Below, piece after piece: positions 7,522-16,287 of a stretch of DNA of 31,560 nt. Location of the stretch: NCBI GenBank assembly GCA_900769665.1, contig CAAGHL010000028.1, positions 1-31,560 on the forward strand, written 5' to 3'. Both the position numbers and the translations under genes were made by a program. The first letter of the stretch is position 1. Each line of letters opens with the position of its first letter. The stretch comes from Clostridia bacterium (lineage in GTDB: Bacteria; Bacillota; Clostridia; Christensenellales; CAG-314). A model generated the notes under the pieces. The model ran no database searches, had not been told where the DNA came from, and saw only the letters and a list, made by a program, of their open reading frames with translations.

Positions 7522-8547
7522 ATGCAAACAAAACTTACCGAAGGCGATTTGTTGACAAACGGCAAACTGGCGCAAGCAGGGTACTCCACAAGCACGTTGC
7601 GCAACTACCACCGCTCCCAAATAAAGGGGCATGGTTGGCGCATAAAGGAGTGGGACTACTATATCGTCACCGACGGCAAAAAAGCCGTTGCGTTAACCAT
7701 CGCCGACAACAGCTACATGGCGTTGGTTTCCGCAAGTTTTTTGGACTTCTCCGTGCCTGCGTACAAAACGACCAGCGTAATGAAATGGTTTACATTCGGC
7801 AAGCTTGGGTTGCCGTCCGCGCCCGAGCAAGGGGACGTGGCATACTCCGACAAGCGCGTACAAATGCGTTTCGTCAAACAACCCGACAAACGCATACTCA
7901 GTTGCAAGTTTGCCGACTTTGACGGCAAGACCAACTTCGAGTGCTTGTTTACGTTGGACGAGTTTCCGCGCGACCAAATGACCATTGCAACGCCGTTTGA
8001 CAAGCCGCACGCATTTTACTACAACACAAAAATCAACTGCATGCGCGCCAAAGGTTACTGCACCTACAAGGGCGTGCGCTACGACTTCTCCCCGACGGAC
8101 AGTTTGGGAACGTTGGATTGGGGACGGGGCATTTGGACATACAAAAATACTTGGTATTGGTCCAGCCTGCAAACACGACTTGCCGACGGACGGACGTTCG
8201 GATTCAACCTAGGTTACGGCTTCGGCGACACTACCGCCGCATCGGAAAACATGCTGTTTGTCGACGGCATTGCGCACAAGCTCGACCGCGTGGAATTCGG
8301 CATACCGCAAAAGAACGGCAAAGACGACTTCATGTCCGATTGGCTGATAGAGGACAACGAAGGGCGACTGAAACTGACCTTCCGACCCGTTGTCGACCGC
8401 GCCGACAACACCGACGCACTGATAATAGCCAGCAACCAACACCAAGTTTTCGGACTGTTTACCGGCGAAGTGACGCTAGACGACGGCACGGTGATACACA
8501 TCGAGGACGAACTCGGTTTTGCGGAAAAAGTATCAAACAAGTGGTAA
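7522..8547 (+). CDS. DUF2804 family protein
   Basis: A 341-residue protein without signal peptide or membrane segment. Its central tract TLDWGRGIWTYKNTWYWSS (about 198-216), followed by GFNLGYGFGD and the preceding NTKINCMRAKGYCTYKG region, is characteristic of the DUF2804 family, whose biochemical function is not established. The protein is rich in beta-strand-type sequence with many aromatic residues, suggesting a barrel or sandwich fold (inference). The start has a good ribosome binding site (AAAGGAGAGAAAT). It is a single-gene unit with its own promoter and a shared terminator at 8636-8676, convergent with the large gene downstream. Confidence 0.85.
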   Translation: MQTKLTEGDLLTNGKLAQAGYSTSTLRNYHRSQIKGHGWRIKEWDYYIVTDGKKAVALTIADNSYMALVSASFLDFSVPAYKTTSVMKWFTFGKLGLPSAPEQGDVAYSDKRVQMRFVKQPDKRILSCKFADFDGKTNFECLFTLDEFPRDQMTIATPFDKPHAFYYNTKINCMRAKGYCTYKGVRYDFSPTDSLGTLDWGRGIWTYKNTWYWSSLQTRLADGRTFGFNLGYGFGDTTAASENMLFVDGIAHKLDRVEFGIPQKNGKDDFMSDWLIEDNEGRLKLTFRPVVDRADNTDALIIASNQHQVFGLFTGEVTLDDGTVIHIEDELGFAEKVSNKW

Positions 8548-8635
8548 AAATACTAATTTTGAACAATTTTTGAGTGTTTTTTTTGCATACTATCACAGAC
8601 ATAGTATAGTACAAAACGCCGATTTTTGAAATAAT

Positions 8636-8676
8636 AAACGGGGATAGGACTTGTTGAGAAGTTCTATCCCCGTTTT
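8636..8676. terminator. Bidirectional terminator between convergent genes
   Basis: A 14 bp stem with one G-T pair (8636-8649 with 8662-8675) and a 12 nt loop, T-rich on both outer sides. It lies between the end of the DUF2804 gene (+) and the end of the GAP1-like gene (-), so it probably serves both. Confidence 0.8.
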
Positions 8677-8743
8677 GCGTTAAACCAATATGTAGCTTGT
8701 AGAGGCAAGTAACGCCAAAGCAATGTCGGCAAAGTGCACCAAA

Positions 8744-11509
8744 CTATTTTCCGAACAATCCGCCAAGGATACCGAGCAAACCGCCCTTTTTCAAGTTAAC
8801 ATCCTTTACAAGTTGTTCGTCACCGCTTTCGGTAAGCACTTGGCGCAGTCTTGCAAGGTCGGCACCGTTTAGTGCAGATACGTGCTTAGCCACCAATTTG
8901 CCAAGCGCACCTTGTTGTCCGTTTTTGCCAAGCACGCTGTTTTTGAGCGTTTCGGAAGCGTCGCTACTGCGCATACGCAGTGTTGAGCGCACCACCGTAA
9001 CGAGCGTTTCGCACGTGGCAAGTGACACCACCTTTTGCATGGCTCGGCTGTCGTTGCCGGCTTGGCGCGCGTACAGTCTGTCGTAGCCGGGGTACAGCAG
9101 TTGATACACACGTTCGTAGTCAAACACCGCTGTGCGCAAGTACCCTACCACCATTGCCACGTCGCAAATTGGCGCAACGTCCTCGCCACCGACAATCCTA
9201 TCTTTCACTTCGCCAAGCAATGCGCTTTCCGCCGCTTGTGCGATGTTGAAGCACTCGGCACGTTTGGCGCGTATGCTTTCCAGTCCGCCAAGCGCACCAT
9301 ACGCAGGTTTGCCGTCCAACAGCGTTTGCGCCGCCACAACGGCATTGTAGTACTGCGAATCCTTCAAAAAGGCATATTTTTCGGCGTAATTTAGCGTTTG
9401 AGCAAGTTTTTCGCCGAGTTGTTTGTAGTTGAAGCAGTCGCAAATACGTGCTTTCAGCGTAGGGTCGAGGCAACTGTCCACAAGGTTTGTACAAACGCTC
9501 AGCCACACGCTGTCGGCGTTTTGGTTGGCGTAACGTGTGTATTTGTCCACTATCCGTGCCAAGCGGAAGAAATCGCAGTTTTGCGCATTGGCAAGCAGTT
9601 TGTCGTCGGCTTCCTTTTTGACGGCGGTCACTACGTGCTTATCTACGTGCGGCGCGGCAACGAAACAGTTGTACAAGCTGTCGGCGGCACGCAAAAAGTC
9701 GCTTTCTTTCAATAGTTCCAAGTAGCGACGGAAAATCTTGCGTTGGTTCCACTGCGGCAACATGACGGTAAGTACCGTTTTTTCGCAAAATCCGCCGTTT
9801 TTGAAGACCAAATCAATCAATTTACCCGTTTTGCGAGCCTCTTGGTCGACAATCTTGACAAAGCGGTCGGTCACGATTTCCGTCACTTCGTCGGTTTCGC
9901 GCTCGGCGTGGGCATTGATGAAGTCCAATATCAAGTCGGCAAGTTCGTCGGCTTCGGGCAACATCTCGAAGAACGTGCGGTACAGCACCTTCTTTTGATT
10001 ATACGTAAAGGTGTCGTAGTACTTTTGCAAAAATACCATCAGCGGTTGTTGCACCGCAGGCGTACGTATGGACAGCATCAAGCGACTAAATATGTAGTCC
10101 TGAGTGCTTTCCGACTCCTCGCCGAAGTGTTCGCTGTACAGCGCCAATATTTGGCTTTGCAAAAATCCGCCGTAGTACACACGCACTAAGTTGCGGCAAA
10201 TCAAACTGCGGCTACGTTGCGGCTCGCTGTCGAAGTTGCTTTTGATAAACGCAAACAGCTTGTCGCGCATGATGTCGGTGTGGATCAAATCCAACATTAT
10301 CTTCATCACCGTCACTTTGACCTTTTCCGGCTCGTCGGGGTACAGTTTTACAATCTTGTTGAACACCTGTTGCGGTATCGCTTGGTGCAAACGCTTGTAC
10401 CGTGTAAGGGAGTTGTACACCAAACAACGCTCGGACGGCGACAAAATCGTGCGGTATTTTTCGTAGGTTTTGAACATATCCAACACTCTGTCGTCGTCGG
10501 GCAACAGTTGCTTTTCGGTAAACGCCTTACAAATTTGGCGGAACAACGTCACCATTGCAATTAAGTTTTTGATGTTGGGTTGTTTCAGCGACGGCTCCTG
10601 CACCACGGCGCGCTCGGCAAACTTGATAAAGCGGCTACGAAGCGGCTTGTTGGTAAGCAATCCGTACATAAAGTTGACCACCAACTCCGCCGCGCGGTAG
10701 TCCTCGTCGCGGATACCGTCGGGCATGCTACGGGTCATATTGAACATATACCCCTTGCCCGACATTTGCGGCATGCAGTCGGCAGGCAAAAACTTGACGT
10801 CAAACAAATTTAGCTTGTTGTACTCGCTAAGGTAGGTGACAAACGAGATATTGTCCCTAAGCGTATGCGGAAACACCTGCAGTAGCGTATTCATCAAGTC
10901 AAGCGCGGCGCTACTTAGTTGCTCCAGCGGCTTATTTAGCGTGACGTACACCGTCTTGCCCTTACCGCATGCGGCAAGCAACAGTGCGTAGATAAAGCGT
11001 TTTAGCGGCACGGGGTCGTACGCCGTAACAAGGCTTTCGACGGCAAGGATACGCTCCGCTTTGTACTCCGTTTCGGGGTAGTTGAACTTGGGCGAGGTCG
11101 TCGCACGGGTAATCTTGAACTCGGCAATATCCGTGACGAACATTGCAGGGTTTAGCACCTGTCGGTCGTACTGAGCGTCAAACTCCTGCTTTTCCGCGTC
11201 GGAAATGACAAGGCTGTGTATCATGCAGCTACTTCTTTCGCCCGTGTAGTCGGAGGGTATGTAGCTGATACAGCTTTGTATTATTTGGTTTTGCTTGCCC
11301 TTAAACTGACAGTAAACGGGCGGCAGCTTTCCGCGGCGAATAATGGGCAATTCATACTTCGTCGGGCGGTATTCGAGTAACGGCGACAGGTTGTCGTCGA
11401 TGTACTCTTTGGTAAATATGCTCGACGCCACGAATGTGTCGTAACCGTCTACTTTGTTGAACATGCTCGCCCGCGCCGGTACGCAGGAATAAAAATGTTG
11501 ATATGCCAT
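8744..11509 (-). CDS. Large protein with GAP1 (GTPase-associated protein 1)-like N-terminus
   Basis: A 921-residue protein beginning MAYQHFYSCVPARASMF. The opening segment, followed by YTGERSSCMIHSLV (about 90-103), resembles the GAP1-N2 domain, and the segment around AALDLMNTLLQVFPHTLRDN (about 205-224) resembles the GAP1 middle domain. These were described by comparative genomics as parts of bacterial GTPase-centred conflict systems. The remaining ~650 residues are mostly helical by eye, with no recognised motif, and end in a Gly/Leu-rich tail (GGLLGILGGLFGK). No signal peptide or clear membrane segment is seen. No GTPase or other known partner is adjacent; it is flanked by a terminator and repeats. 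The start at 11509 has no good ribosome binding site; an earlier ATG at 11578 lies inside a hairpin repeat and is unlikely. Domain assignment is from memory of the family, hence moderate confidence; the gene itself is certain. Confidence 0.7.
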   Translation of the reverse strand: MAYQHFYSCVPARASMFNKVDGYDTFVASSIFTKEYIDDNLSPLLEYRPTKYELPIIRRGKLPPVYCQFKGKQNQIIQSCISYIPSDYTGERSSCMIHSLVISDAEKQEFDAQYDRQVLNPAMFVTDIAEFKITRATTSPKFNYPETEYKAERILAVESLVTAYDPVPLKRFIYALLLAACGKGKTVYVTLNKPLEQLSSAALDLMNTLLQVFPHTLRDNISFVTYLSEYNKLNLFDVKFLPADCMPQMSGKGYMFNMTRSMPDGIRDEDYRAAELVVNFMYGLLTNKPLRSRFIKFAERAVVQEPSLKQPNIKNLIAMVTLFRQICKAFTEKQLLPDDDRVLDMFKTYEKYRTILSPSERCLVYNSLTRYKRLHQAIPQQVFNKIVKLYPDEPEKVKVTVMKIMLDLIHTDIMRDKLFAFIKSNFDSEPQRSRSLICRNLVRVYYGGFLQSQILALYSEHFGEESESTQDYIFSRLMLSIRTPAVQQPLMVFLQKYYDTFTYNQKKVLYRTFFEMLPEADELADLILDFINAHAERETDEVTEIVTDRFVKIVDQEARKTGKLIDLVFKNGGFCEKTVLTVMLPQWNQRKIFRRYLELLKESDFLRAADSLYNCFVAAPHVDKHVVTAVKKEADDKLLANAQNCDFFRLARIVDKYTRYANQNADSVWLSVCTNLVDSCLDPTLKARICDCFNYKQLGEKLAQTLNYAEKYAFLKDSQYYNAVVAAQTLLDGKPAYGALGGLESIRAKRAECFNIAQAAESALLGEVKDRIVGGEDVAPICDVAMVVGYLRTAVFDYERVYQLLYPGYDRLYARQAGNDSRAMQKVVSLATCETLVTVVRSTLRMRSSDASETLKNSVLGKNGQQGALGKLVAKHVSALNGADLARLRQVLTESGDEQLVKDVNLKKGGLLGILGGLFGK

Positions 11510-11538
11510 GATTGTTTTGGTGGTATTTGAGAGAGTTT

Positions 11539-11604
11539 TATGGGGAAAACCCTTTTCGGTGAAAAGTGTTTTCCCCATACCCCTTTTCCCAAAGCTTTGG
11601 GTAA
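11539..11604. repeat. Double-hairpin repeat, copy 1
   Basis: Hairpin A is a 19 bp stem with one mismatch (11539-11557 with 11561-11579) built on ATGGGGAAAAC. It is followed directly by CCCC and hairpin B, the palindrome CCCAAAGCTTTGGG (11588-11601). The same A-then-B architecture occurs at 25656-25725 and inverted at 25974-26040. Here it lies upstream of the GAP1-like gene, so it is not that gene's terminator. Confidence 0.75.
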
Positions 11605-11702
11605 AGAGGCAGGAATGAAACAGAGAAGTTATACATTACAAGCCTAAATCGAGGAATTAGACTTACTTCGATAGTTATTTCTTATTGCAATCTTTTATTT
11701 AT

Positions 11703-11980
11703 GTCCTCAGCCGAGCCACCGTCTTTGCGGCGAACGCGACCTAACGTCGACGAGTAGGGTAAATTGGTTAAATAAAAGTAATTGACAATTCGGTGCCTCG
11801 CAATGACACCATTAGCCTTTGCAACACAACGGTGATGTTATCCAAACTTGCTTATTGTCATATTAAACTACGCTTGCCTATCACAAATTTTACCAAAATG
11901 TCGTAAAGGCGCAGATTGGTGCAGATTGTGACAACAGTTGCCTCACCGCGACCGCCTACAATCACATAAACCTTGCTCGC
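11703..11980. repeat. Intergenic repeat block (repeat family member 2)
   Basis: Part of the gene-free stretch 11510-12133. It contains CTCAGCCGAGCC (as at 2106), CCTAACGTCGACGAGTAGG near 11738-11757 (compare 1731), a TGACAAT/ATTGTCA pair and the conserved hairpin module at 11908-11956. It is much less symmetrical than the 1726-2088 element and may be a decayed or rearranged copy. No protein is encoded. Confidence 0.6.
11908..11956. repeat. Conserved hairpin module, copy 2
   Basis: GGCG (11908-11911) pairs with CGCC (11953-11956) and GGTG with CACC inside it. These enclose TGCAGATTGTGACAACAGTTGC (11920-11941), which matches 1991-2012 at all but one position. The outer stem bases differ between copies while pairing is kept. 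Confidence 0.65.
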
Positions 11981-12003
11981 AAACAACAATATCTACAGAG
12001 ACA

Positions 12004-12133
12004 CTGTGAGGGCGGAGAGTGGTACAGAAAGACACAACTGGTGACGAGGAGGCTCGCCTAATGTACTAAGTCGTACATGACGAGCCGACTTGGCGCACGT
12101 AGCGGCTTTATGTGCCGCTATACGCCCTCACAG
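12004..12133. repeat. Three-stem inverted-repeat element next to the pilB stop codon
   Basis: A perfect 11 bp outer stem (12004-12014 with 12123-12133) encloses two arms. One is GGCTCG-n4-ATGTAC-loop-GTACAT-n2-CGAGCC (12051-12086) and the other AGCGGC-loop-GCCGCT (12101-12119). The element ends at the base next to the pilB stop codon, so it would form in the 3' end of the pilus transcript. It could act as a 3' stabiliser or attenuator, or simply be an inserted repeat. There is no U-tract, so a simple terminator is unlikely. Confidence 0.65.
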
Positions 12134-13822
12134 TCAATCTTCGGAGTCCAGCGTCATCAATTCCTGTATCGACGTAACACCGCTCAAAACATACTCGCGG
12201 CAACTTTGCCACAGGCTGTTCATGCCGTTTTCCTTGGCAAGCGCGCGCAACACTTCCAACGATTTCTCCTTGGTGGCGGCTTGGCGCATGTTGTCGTTGA
12301 GGTACATTATTTCGTGTATTGCAATACGTCCCTTGTAGCCCGTGCCGTTGCAGTACTGACACCCTTGCGGACGAGATATTGTTTGCGGCTCGCTAAGCCC
12401 CAGTATTTCCATTTCTCTTTGCGTGGTTTTGCCGCGCTTTTTGCATGCAGGGCAAAGCCTTTTTACAAGACGTTGAGCAATTACGCCTACAAGCGCGTCG
12501 GAAACAAGGTAGTCCTCCACGCCCATGTCCGTCATACGCACTATTGCGCCGGGGGCGTCGTTGGTGTGCAAGGTGCTGAACACCAAGTGTCCCGTGATTG
12601 CCGCACGTATTGCGATTTGCGCCGTTTCTTCGTCACGGATTTCGCCGATCATGATGATGTCGGGATCCTGACGAAGTATACTGCGCAGTGCCGAAGCGAA
12701 CGTCATGTTGGCTTTGGTGTTTACCTGCGTTTGGTTGACGCCGTTTAAGGTGTATTCCACGGGATCTTCGACGGTAACGATGTTGACTTCGGGCTTGTTG
12801 AGTTCCTTCAAAAAGCTATACAGCGTTGTCGACTTACCGCAACCCGTCGGTCCCGTCAACAACACAATGCCGTGCGGATGGGCGAGGATTTTGTCCACCA
12901 CTTGGTTTTCGGCGTCGGTAAAGCCTAGCTCGGCGCGCGTAAAGTTGAAGGATGTTTTGTCCAAGATACGAATAACGAATTTTTCGCCGTAGACGGTGGG
13001 CAAACTGGACACACGGAAGTCGTACTCTTTACCGCCGACGGTCATGTTGATACGTCCGTCCTGCGGTATGCGGCGTTCGGCAATGTTTAGTCCGCTGATG
13101 ATCTTGATACGCGCGCAAATTGCGGGGTAACTTTCTATCGGAAACTCGGCGCGCAGTTGCAAGTCGCCATCGATACGGTAACGCACCTTGACTTGCTTTT
13201 CAAACGGCTCGATGTGTATGTCGCTTGCGCGGTAGGGTATTGCTTCGCGAATAACCGAGTCCACCAAACGTACTGCGGAATTGTTGATTACGTCGTCTTC
13301 CTTGCCGACGCCGCTAAATTCGCCGTTTTCCTTGACAAGGTTTTTGTCCTGTTCGGCGTTGAGGTCGGACAATGCCGTAGAGGTGCTAATGACAGCGACA
13401 ATACTGTCTACGTATCGTTCGATTTGCCCTGCCGGCACCATTACAAAGTCCAACGGGCACACAAACCTTGTGGATATTGCCGAGATTGCGCACATGTCGA
13501 GCGGTCTACCAACGGCAAGCAACAGCGTGCCTTTTTTGTCCATGCACACGGGTACGACCTTGTGCTTTTTCATAAAGTCGAAACTGAATTTGTCAAACAA
13601 CTCCTTGTCGATGTCCAACATGTCCAGTTCCACCGCAGGCATGCAGAAAAACTCCGCCATGGCATACAACGCCGAAACCTCGGTACAGTACTCCTTGGCA
13701 ATCAGGTACTTTTCCACGGGCATATTCAGCCGCTTGCACGCTTCGGCTATTTCGTCAACGTCCTTGCGCTTGACAATCTTTTTCATTACGAAAAACTGTA
13801 ACAGTTCGTAGTCGAGATTCAT
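12134..13822 (-). CDS. pilB: Type IV pilus / competence assembly ATPase, PilB (GspE/ComGA family)
   Basis: A 562-residue cytoplasmic hexameric ATPase that drives pilin polymerisation. An N-terminal GspE-type domain (about 20-150) precedes the ATPase core: RASDIHIEP, YRIDGDLQ, Walker A GPTGCGKST (324-332), the Asp box VTVEDPVEY, Walker B DPDIIMIGEIRD (387-398), the His box TGHLVFSTLHTNDA (410-423), and a zinc site of four cysteines (Cys457, 460, 488, 491). The tetracysteine and the long N-terminus mark it as the assembly (PilB/GspE) type and not the retraction ATPase PilT. It is the last gene of the pilus operon, 138 bp after pilC. Confidence 0.95.
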   Translation of the reverse strand: MNLDYELLQFFVMKKIVKRKDVDEIAEACKRLNMPVEKYLIAKEYCTEVSALYAMAEFFCMPAVELDMLDIDKELFDKFSFDFMKKHKVVPVCMDKKGTLLLAVGRPLDMCAISAISTRFVCPLDFVMVPAGQIERYVDSIVAVISTSTALSDLNAEQDKNLVKENGEFSGVGKEDDVINNSAVRLVDSVIREAIPYRASDIHIEPFEKQVKVRYRIDGDLQLRAEFPIESYPAICARIKIISGLNIAERRIPQDGRINMTVGGKEYDFRVSSLPTVYGEKFVIRILDKTSFNFTRAELGFTDAENQVVDKILAHPHGIVLLTGPTGCGKSTTLYSFLKELNKPEVNIVTVEDPVEYTLNGVNQTQVNTKANMTFASALRSILRQDPDIIMIGEIRDEETAQIAIRAAITGHLVFSTLHTNDAPGAIVRMTDMGVEDYLVSDALVGVIAQRLVKRLCPACKKRGKTTQREMEILGLSEPQTISRPQGCQYCNGTGYKGRIAIHEIMYLNDNMRQAATKEKSLEVLRALAKENGMNSLWQSCREYVLSGVTSIQELMTLDSED

Positions 13823-13960
13823 ACAGTCACCTTGTAAATATCGCTAAAAAACTAATACGTTTGCATTTTTTTGTGTATTTTCACTTCGCTTGGCGGCTTA
13901 TGTCACGCAACAAATATTGCGCACGTTACACCGTTTGCCGTAAGCAATTTTTACAGTCAA

Positions 13961-15175
13961 CTACACGCCGATGTTGTTCATGATGGACAGCATCGGGGAG
14001 TACACTGCGATAAACAACGTACCCACAACCACGCCCATGATAATCATCATGATGGGTTGCAGTTTGTTTGTAAGTCCAGTCAATGCGCTTTCCGCCTTGG
14101 TGTCAAAGTATGTAAATGACTTGGCAAGTACGTCCTCCAACCCTGCGGTTTGTTCGCCTACGGCAATCATTTGCACCAACATATCAGGGAAGATTTTGTA
14201 CGTTTTGAACGCCATTGCAAGGCTCATACCTTGAGTGATGTTCTCCACCGCTTTTAGATACTTTTCCTTCATGTAGGTGTTGTCTATCACTATGGTAATT
14301 ACATTTAGCGCTTGCACCACGTCCATGCCGCTACTGATAAGCAAGCTGAAACCGCGTGCGAAACGTGCCGTGATAAGGTCGATATTTACCTTGCCGAACA
14401 GCGGCAAACGCAACTTCAAAAAATCGTAAAAATATCTACCCTTCTTGGTGCGCCCGATGACAAACAGAATCAGCGCGACGGCAAATACTACAAGTAGTAC
14501 GTTGCGCCACTCCGCAAGTAAAAAGTCGCTGGTGTCGTACACAACTTTTGTAACGCCCTCGATGGGGACGTTCATCCCGGCAAGCGCACTGCGGAACGTC
14601 GGCACGATAAACACCAACATCAGCACAATAATACCGATACACAGCACCAACAGCAACATCGGGTACGCCAACGCCGCTCTAGTTTGCCGTTTCAGCTTGT
14701 CGTCGCGCTCGTAGTAGTCGGCTAGCGACAGCAAAACCGTTTCCAACCTACCGCTCTCCTCGCCGACGTGCAACATACTGCGAAAGAACTCGGGAAACAC
14801 CTTCTTGTGCTTGTCCACGCACTCGGCAAACATCAGTCCACCGCGCAAATCCTCGTAGATACGCTCCAAAATCTTGCGGAAGTACGCCGAAAATGGTTGC
14901 GTAATAAGGCTTGCCATACTGTCCATGATGGTGATACCTGCGTTTAGCATGGTGGCAAACTGACGGCTGAAGTTGGCAAGTTCGATGACGGACACTTTGC
15001 CCGTACCCGTCGTCCAAAATGCCGACGGCGTCTTGTCATTGTAGGGCGTGGAGGAAATAAGATACAGGTTTTGCTTGGCAAGTTGCTCGGCAAGATCCTT
15101 TTCGTTTTCGGCGATAAAGGTACCCGTAAACTTTTCCTTTTTTATATTGACGGCAGTATATTTGAATTTAGGCAT
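13961..15175 (-). CDS. pilC: Type IV pilus platform protein PilC (GspF/ComGB family)
   Basis: A 404-residue inner-membrane protein with two T2SSF domains, each starting with the family signature: ELANFSRQFATMLNAGITI (about 65-83) and TARFARGFSLLISSGMDVV (about 265-283). Hydrophobic segments include LLLVLCIGIIVLMLVFIVP (about 172-190), one around 220-240 and one near the C-terminus. It anchors the assembly ATPase and passes pilins into the growing fibre. The start has AGGAG 6-7 nt upstream. It lies between the prepilin peptidase gene (259 bp gap) and pilB. Confidence 0.94.
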   Translation of the reverse strand: MPKFKYTAVNIKKEKFTGTFIAENEKDLAEQLAKQNLYLISSTPYNDKTPSAFWTTGTGKVSVIELANFSRQFATMLNAGITIMDSMASLITQPFSAYFRKILERIYEDLRGGLMFAECVDKHKKVFPEFFRSMLHVGEESGRLETVLLSLADYYERDDKLKRQTRAALAYPMLLLVLCIGIIVLMLVFIVPTFRSALAGMNVPIEGVTKVVYDTSDFLLAEWRNVLLVVFAVALILFVIGRTKKGRYFYDFLKLRLPLFGKVNIDLITARFARGFSLLISSGMDVVQALNVITIVIDNTYMKEKYLKAVENITQGMSLAMAFKTYKIFPDMLVQMIAVGEQTAGLEDVLAKSFTYFDTKAESALTGLTNKLQPIMMIIMGVVVGTLFIAVYSPMLSIMNNIGV

Positions 15176-15434
15176 ACAATCTCCTCATATTACCGTGTGT
15201 TCCGCTTGCCGATGCCGAGTTTTGCTTTTCCATTGCAATCGACAACGCCAAACGTTGAAAACAAGAGATACATTTCAATTTTGCAAATACATTTTTGCGG
15301 TTTGTTTGCAATTACTTTGCCGCAAACCGATGCTCGATTACCGTTAGCTATCACCGCAATTTGCTTACCGCACAAACTCTAATCAAACGCTTTCGGTCAC
15401 GAAAAACGCAATACGTATATATTTTTTGCAGACA

Positions 15435-16214
15435 TTACGCAATGCCGCACAGCGTCAAGTACCACTCCACAATGTAGTTGCCTACAAGCATTGCCACAAC
15501 CGTACCAAGCGCAATAAATGGCGCAAACGGGTACTCCTTTTTCGACTCGTCCTTGCGTGCAAACTTCAGTATCAACAGCACCACACTGCCTACCAAGCTC
15601 GCCACAAGCACCATCACAATGAGGTTTTTCCACCCCAACAGCAGTCCGCACACGGCGGCAAGTTTGACGTCCCCGAAGCCCATGCCTTCCTGCTTGTACA
15701 CAAGGTACGCCACACCGTAAAAGGCAAAAAACAGCAGTCCGCCTGCAGCAAAACCAATCAAGCGTTCCCACCACACCACCGACGGATCGGCAAATATCGC
15801 CAATACGCCAAGTGCCAACATGATGATTTGGAAGCGGTCGAAAATGAGCATATGTTCGATGTCGATAAAGGCAATCACCTCCAACGTGGACGCCGCCAAA
15901 CAACACACGACAAGGTAAAAAATGTTGTCGTGGAAGCTTAGCGCAAACAGTAGCCACAACAGCATGTTTAATAGTTCCACAATGGTATATCTCGGCGAAA
16001 TCGGCTCCTTACAGCTACGGCATTTGCCGCCTAGTATAAGGTAACTTAGCACAGGGATGTTGTCGTACCACTTCAGTTTGTAGCCGCACTTGGGACAATG
16101 CGACGGCGGCATGGCAATGCTCATACCGTTGGGCACGCGGTATATCACCACGTTTAGAAAGCTACCCACACACAAACCGAGTAGCGCGGTCAGTACACAA
16201 ATAATAATTTCCAT
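15435..16214 (-). CDS. pilD: Prepilin peptidase PilD (GspO/ComC family)
   Basis: A 259-residue polytopic membrane aspartic protease that cleaves the leader of type IV prepilins and N-methylates the new end. The N-terminal cytoplasmic loop has a four-cysteine zinc site (Cys40, 43, 65, 68) in the methyltransferase-type domain. The two catalytic aspartates are Asp118 in FIDIEHMLI and Asp182 in GMGFGDVKL. About eight hydrophobic segments can be seen. A longer frame reaches 16334, but MEIIICVLTALLGLCVGSF is the canonical start and follows GGAAATACT, so 16214 is chosen. Its substrates are probably the four prepilins encoded nearby. Confidence 0.95.
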   Translation of the reverse strand: MEIIICVLTALLGLCVGSFLNVVIYRVPNGMSIAMPPSHCPKCGYKLKWYDNIPVLSYLILGGKCRSCKEPISPRYTIVELLNMLLWLLFALSFHDNIFYLVVCCLAASTLEVIAFIDIEHMLIFDRFQIIMLALGVLAIFADPSVVWWERLIGFAAGGLLFFAFYGVAYLVYKQEGMGFGDVKLAAVCGLLLGWKNLIVMVLVASLVGSVVLLILKFARKDESKKEYPFAPFIALGTVVAMLVGNYIVEWYLTLCGIA

Positions 16215-16287
16215 AGTATTTCCGTCGGCATGTCGTGCCGCCAATCGGCAAAACGCAAACGCCGTATTGTAATCTAGGCTAGCCGCA

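Noticed and set aside
15176..15434. Separate promoter for pilC in the 259 bp gap after pilD
   Set aside because: Several TTGCAA-like words exist but none with a -10 box at 16-18 bp.
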